A DNA stretch of 7,470 nt from Bryobacterales bacterium. GTDB lineage: Bacteria > Acidobacteriota > Terriglobia > Bryobacterales > Bryobacteraceae. Positions 5,902 through 7,470 of the stretch are shown here, in pieces (the stretch's first letter is position 1; each line of letters opens with the position of its first letter). The DNA lies in NCBI GenBank assembly GCA_016880505.1, contig JAEHDI010000158.1, positions 1 through 7,470 on the forward strand, in the 5' to 3' direction. The notes beneath the pieces are model-generated. The model saw only the letters and a program-made list of their open reading frames with translations. It did not search any database and was not told where the DNA came from. The translations under genes were made by a program, and so were the position numbers.

Positions 5902-5924
5902 GCAGGAACATACTTGAATCCTGC
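5902..5924 (+). other. hairpin in the nifJ leader region
   Basis: GCAGGA (5902-5907) and TCCTGC (5919-5924) form a perfect 6-bp stem with an 11-base loop. No T-run follows. It lies between the two terminator-like structures, so it may be an operator-type inverted repeat or part of a structured leader. Confidence 0.35.
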
Positions 5925-5966
5925 TAACACATTGATTCTATGGATGATGCTGTCTGACTCAGTTGT

Positions 5967-6009
5967 GCCCCATCGAAGCGGTGGTGCCTACGGCGATGAG
6001 GCTCTTTTT
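5967..6009 (+). terminator. intrinsic terminator or attenuator just before nifJ
   Basis: A 9-base arm GCCCCATCG (5967-5975) pairs with CGATGAGGC (5994-6002), eight pairs with one C-A mismatch. TCTTTTTC follows directly (6003-6010). The 18-base loop may hold minor pairs. This is the most convincing terminator in the window. It ends 51 bp before the nifJ start and no clear promoter lies between them, so it may end the upstream RNA or act as an attenuator for nifJ. Confidence 0.6.
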
Positions 6010-6060
6010 CTGGCCTCAAAAGTGCAGAATCATGCAGTAATCCCCAAGGACTGATTCAAG

Positions 6061-7470
<1,410 letters not shown>

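Noticed and set aside
5700..6010. tmRNA, RNase P RNA or SRP RNA in the gene-free region
   Set aside because: The conserved core sequences of these RNAs and the tmRNA CCA-type 3' end are not visible.
5779..6054. A 91-residue plus-strand open frame in the gene-free region
   Set aside because: It starts at TTG without a ribosome binding site, runs through two terminator-like hairpins and has no recognisable motif. A weak possibility of a leader peptide remains.

Overview
The window reads as ordinary chromosome of a GC-rich, Gram-negative-type bacterium. The mix of proteins fits Acidobacteriota, perhaps the Solibacter/Bryobacter side: a Tat-type secreted Gfo/Idh/MocA oxidoreductase, a secreted FecR-domain protein with a proline tail, a zinc-ribbon DUF4870 membrane protein and a fused-type pyruvate:ferredoxin oxidoreductase. 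That placement is inference from protein style; no rRNA or other marker is present. I see no insertion sequence, integrase, CRISPR array, tRNA or defence operon.

Layout. (1) 157-1789, plus strand: a three-gene unit of a secreted FecR-domain protein with a polyproline tail, a secreted helical protein of unknown function, and a 63-residue cysteine-rich zinc-finger-like protein whose start codon overlaps the previous stop (ATGA). (2) 1863-3197, minus strand: a Gfo/Idh/MocA oxidoreductase with a twin-arginine N-terminus. (3) 3251-4090, plus strand: a glycerophosphodiester phosphodiesterase, divergent from the oxidoreductase across 53 bp. (4) 4093-5571, minus strand: a two-gene unit of a zinc-ribbon DUF4870 membrane protein followed by a secreted protein with an apparent POTRA-like domain and a HEAT-like helical region. 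It converges on the phosphodiesterase with 2 bp between the stop codons. (5) 5572-6060: a 489-bp gene-free stretch with overlapping divergent promoters, a candidate structured RNA of about 190 nt, and a good intrinsic terminator just before the next gene. (6) 6061 to the window end, plus strand: the first 470 residues of pyruvate:ferredoxin/flavodoxin oxidoreductase (nifJ/por), cut by the window edge.

The genes form several unrelated functional units: cell-envelope proteins (units 1 and 4), lipid headgroup and sugar or polyol metabolism (units 2 and 3), and central anaerobic-type pyruvate metabolism (unit 6). The part most worth a second look is the intergenic region before nifJ. A rod-like RNA with paired ends, a promoter and a U-tract is predicted there by hand folding, and its 5' part resembles 6S RNA. 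A second terminator lies between it and nifJ, so it could be a stand-alone small RNA, an attenuating leader, or both. The POTRA-plus-HEAT protein and the B-box-like mini-protein are the most unusual proteins. I do not see a clear multi-gene novel system.
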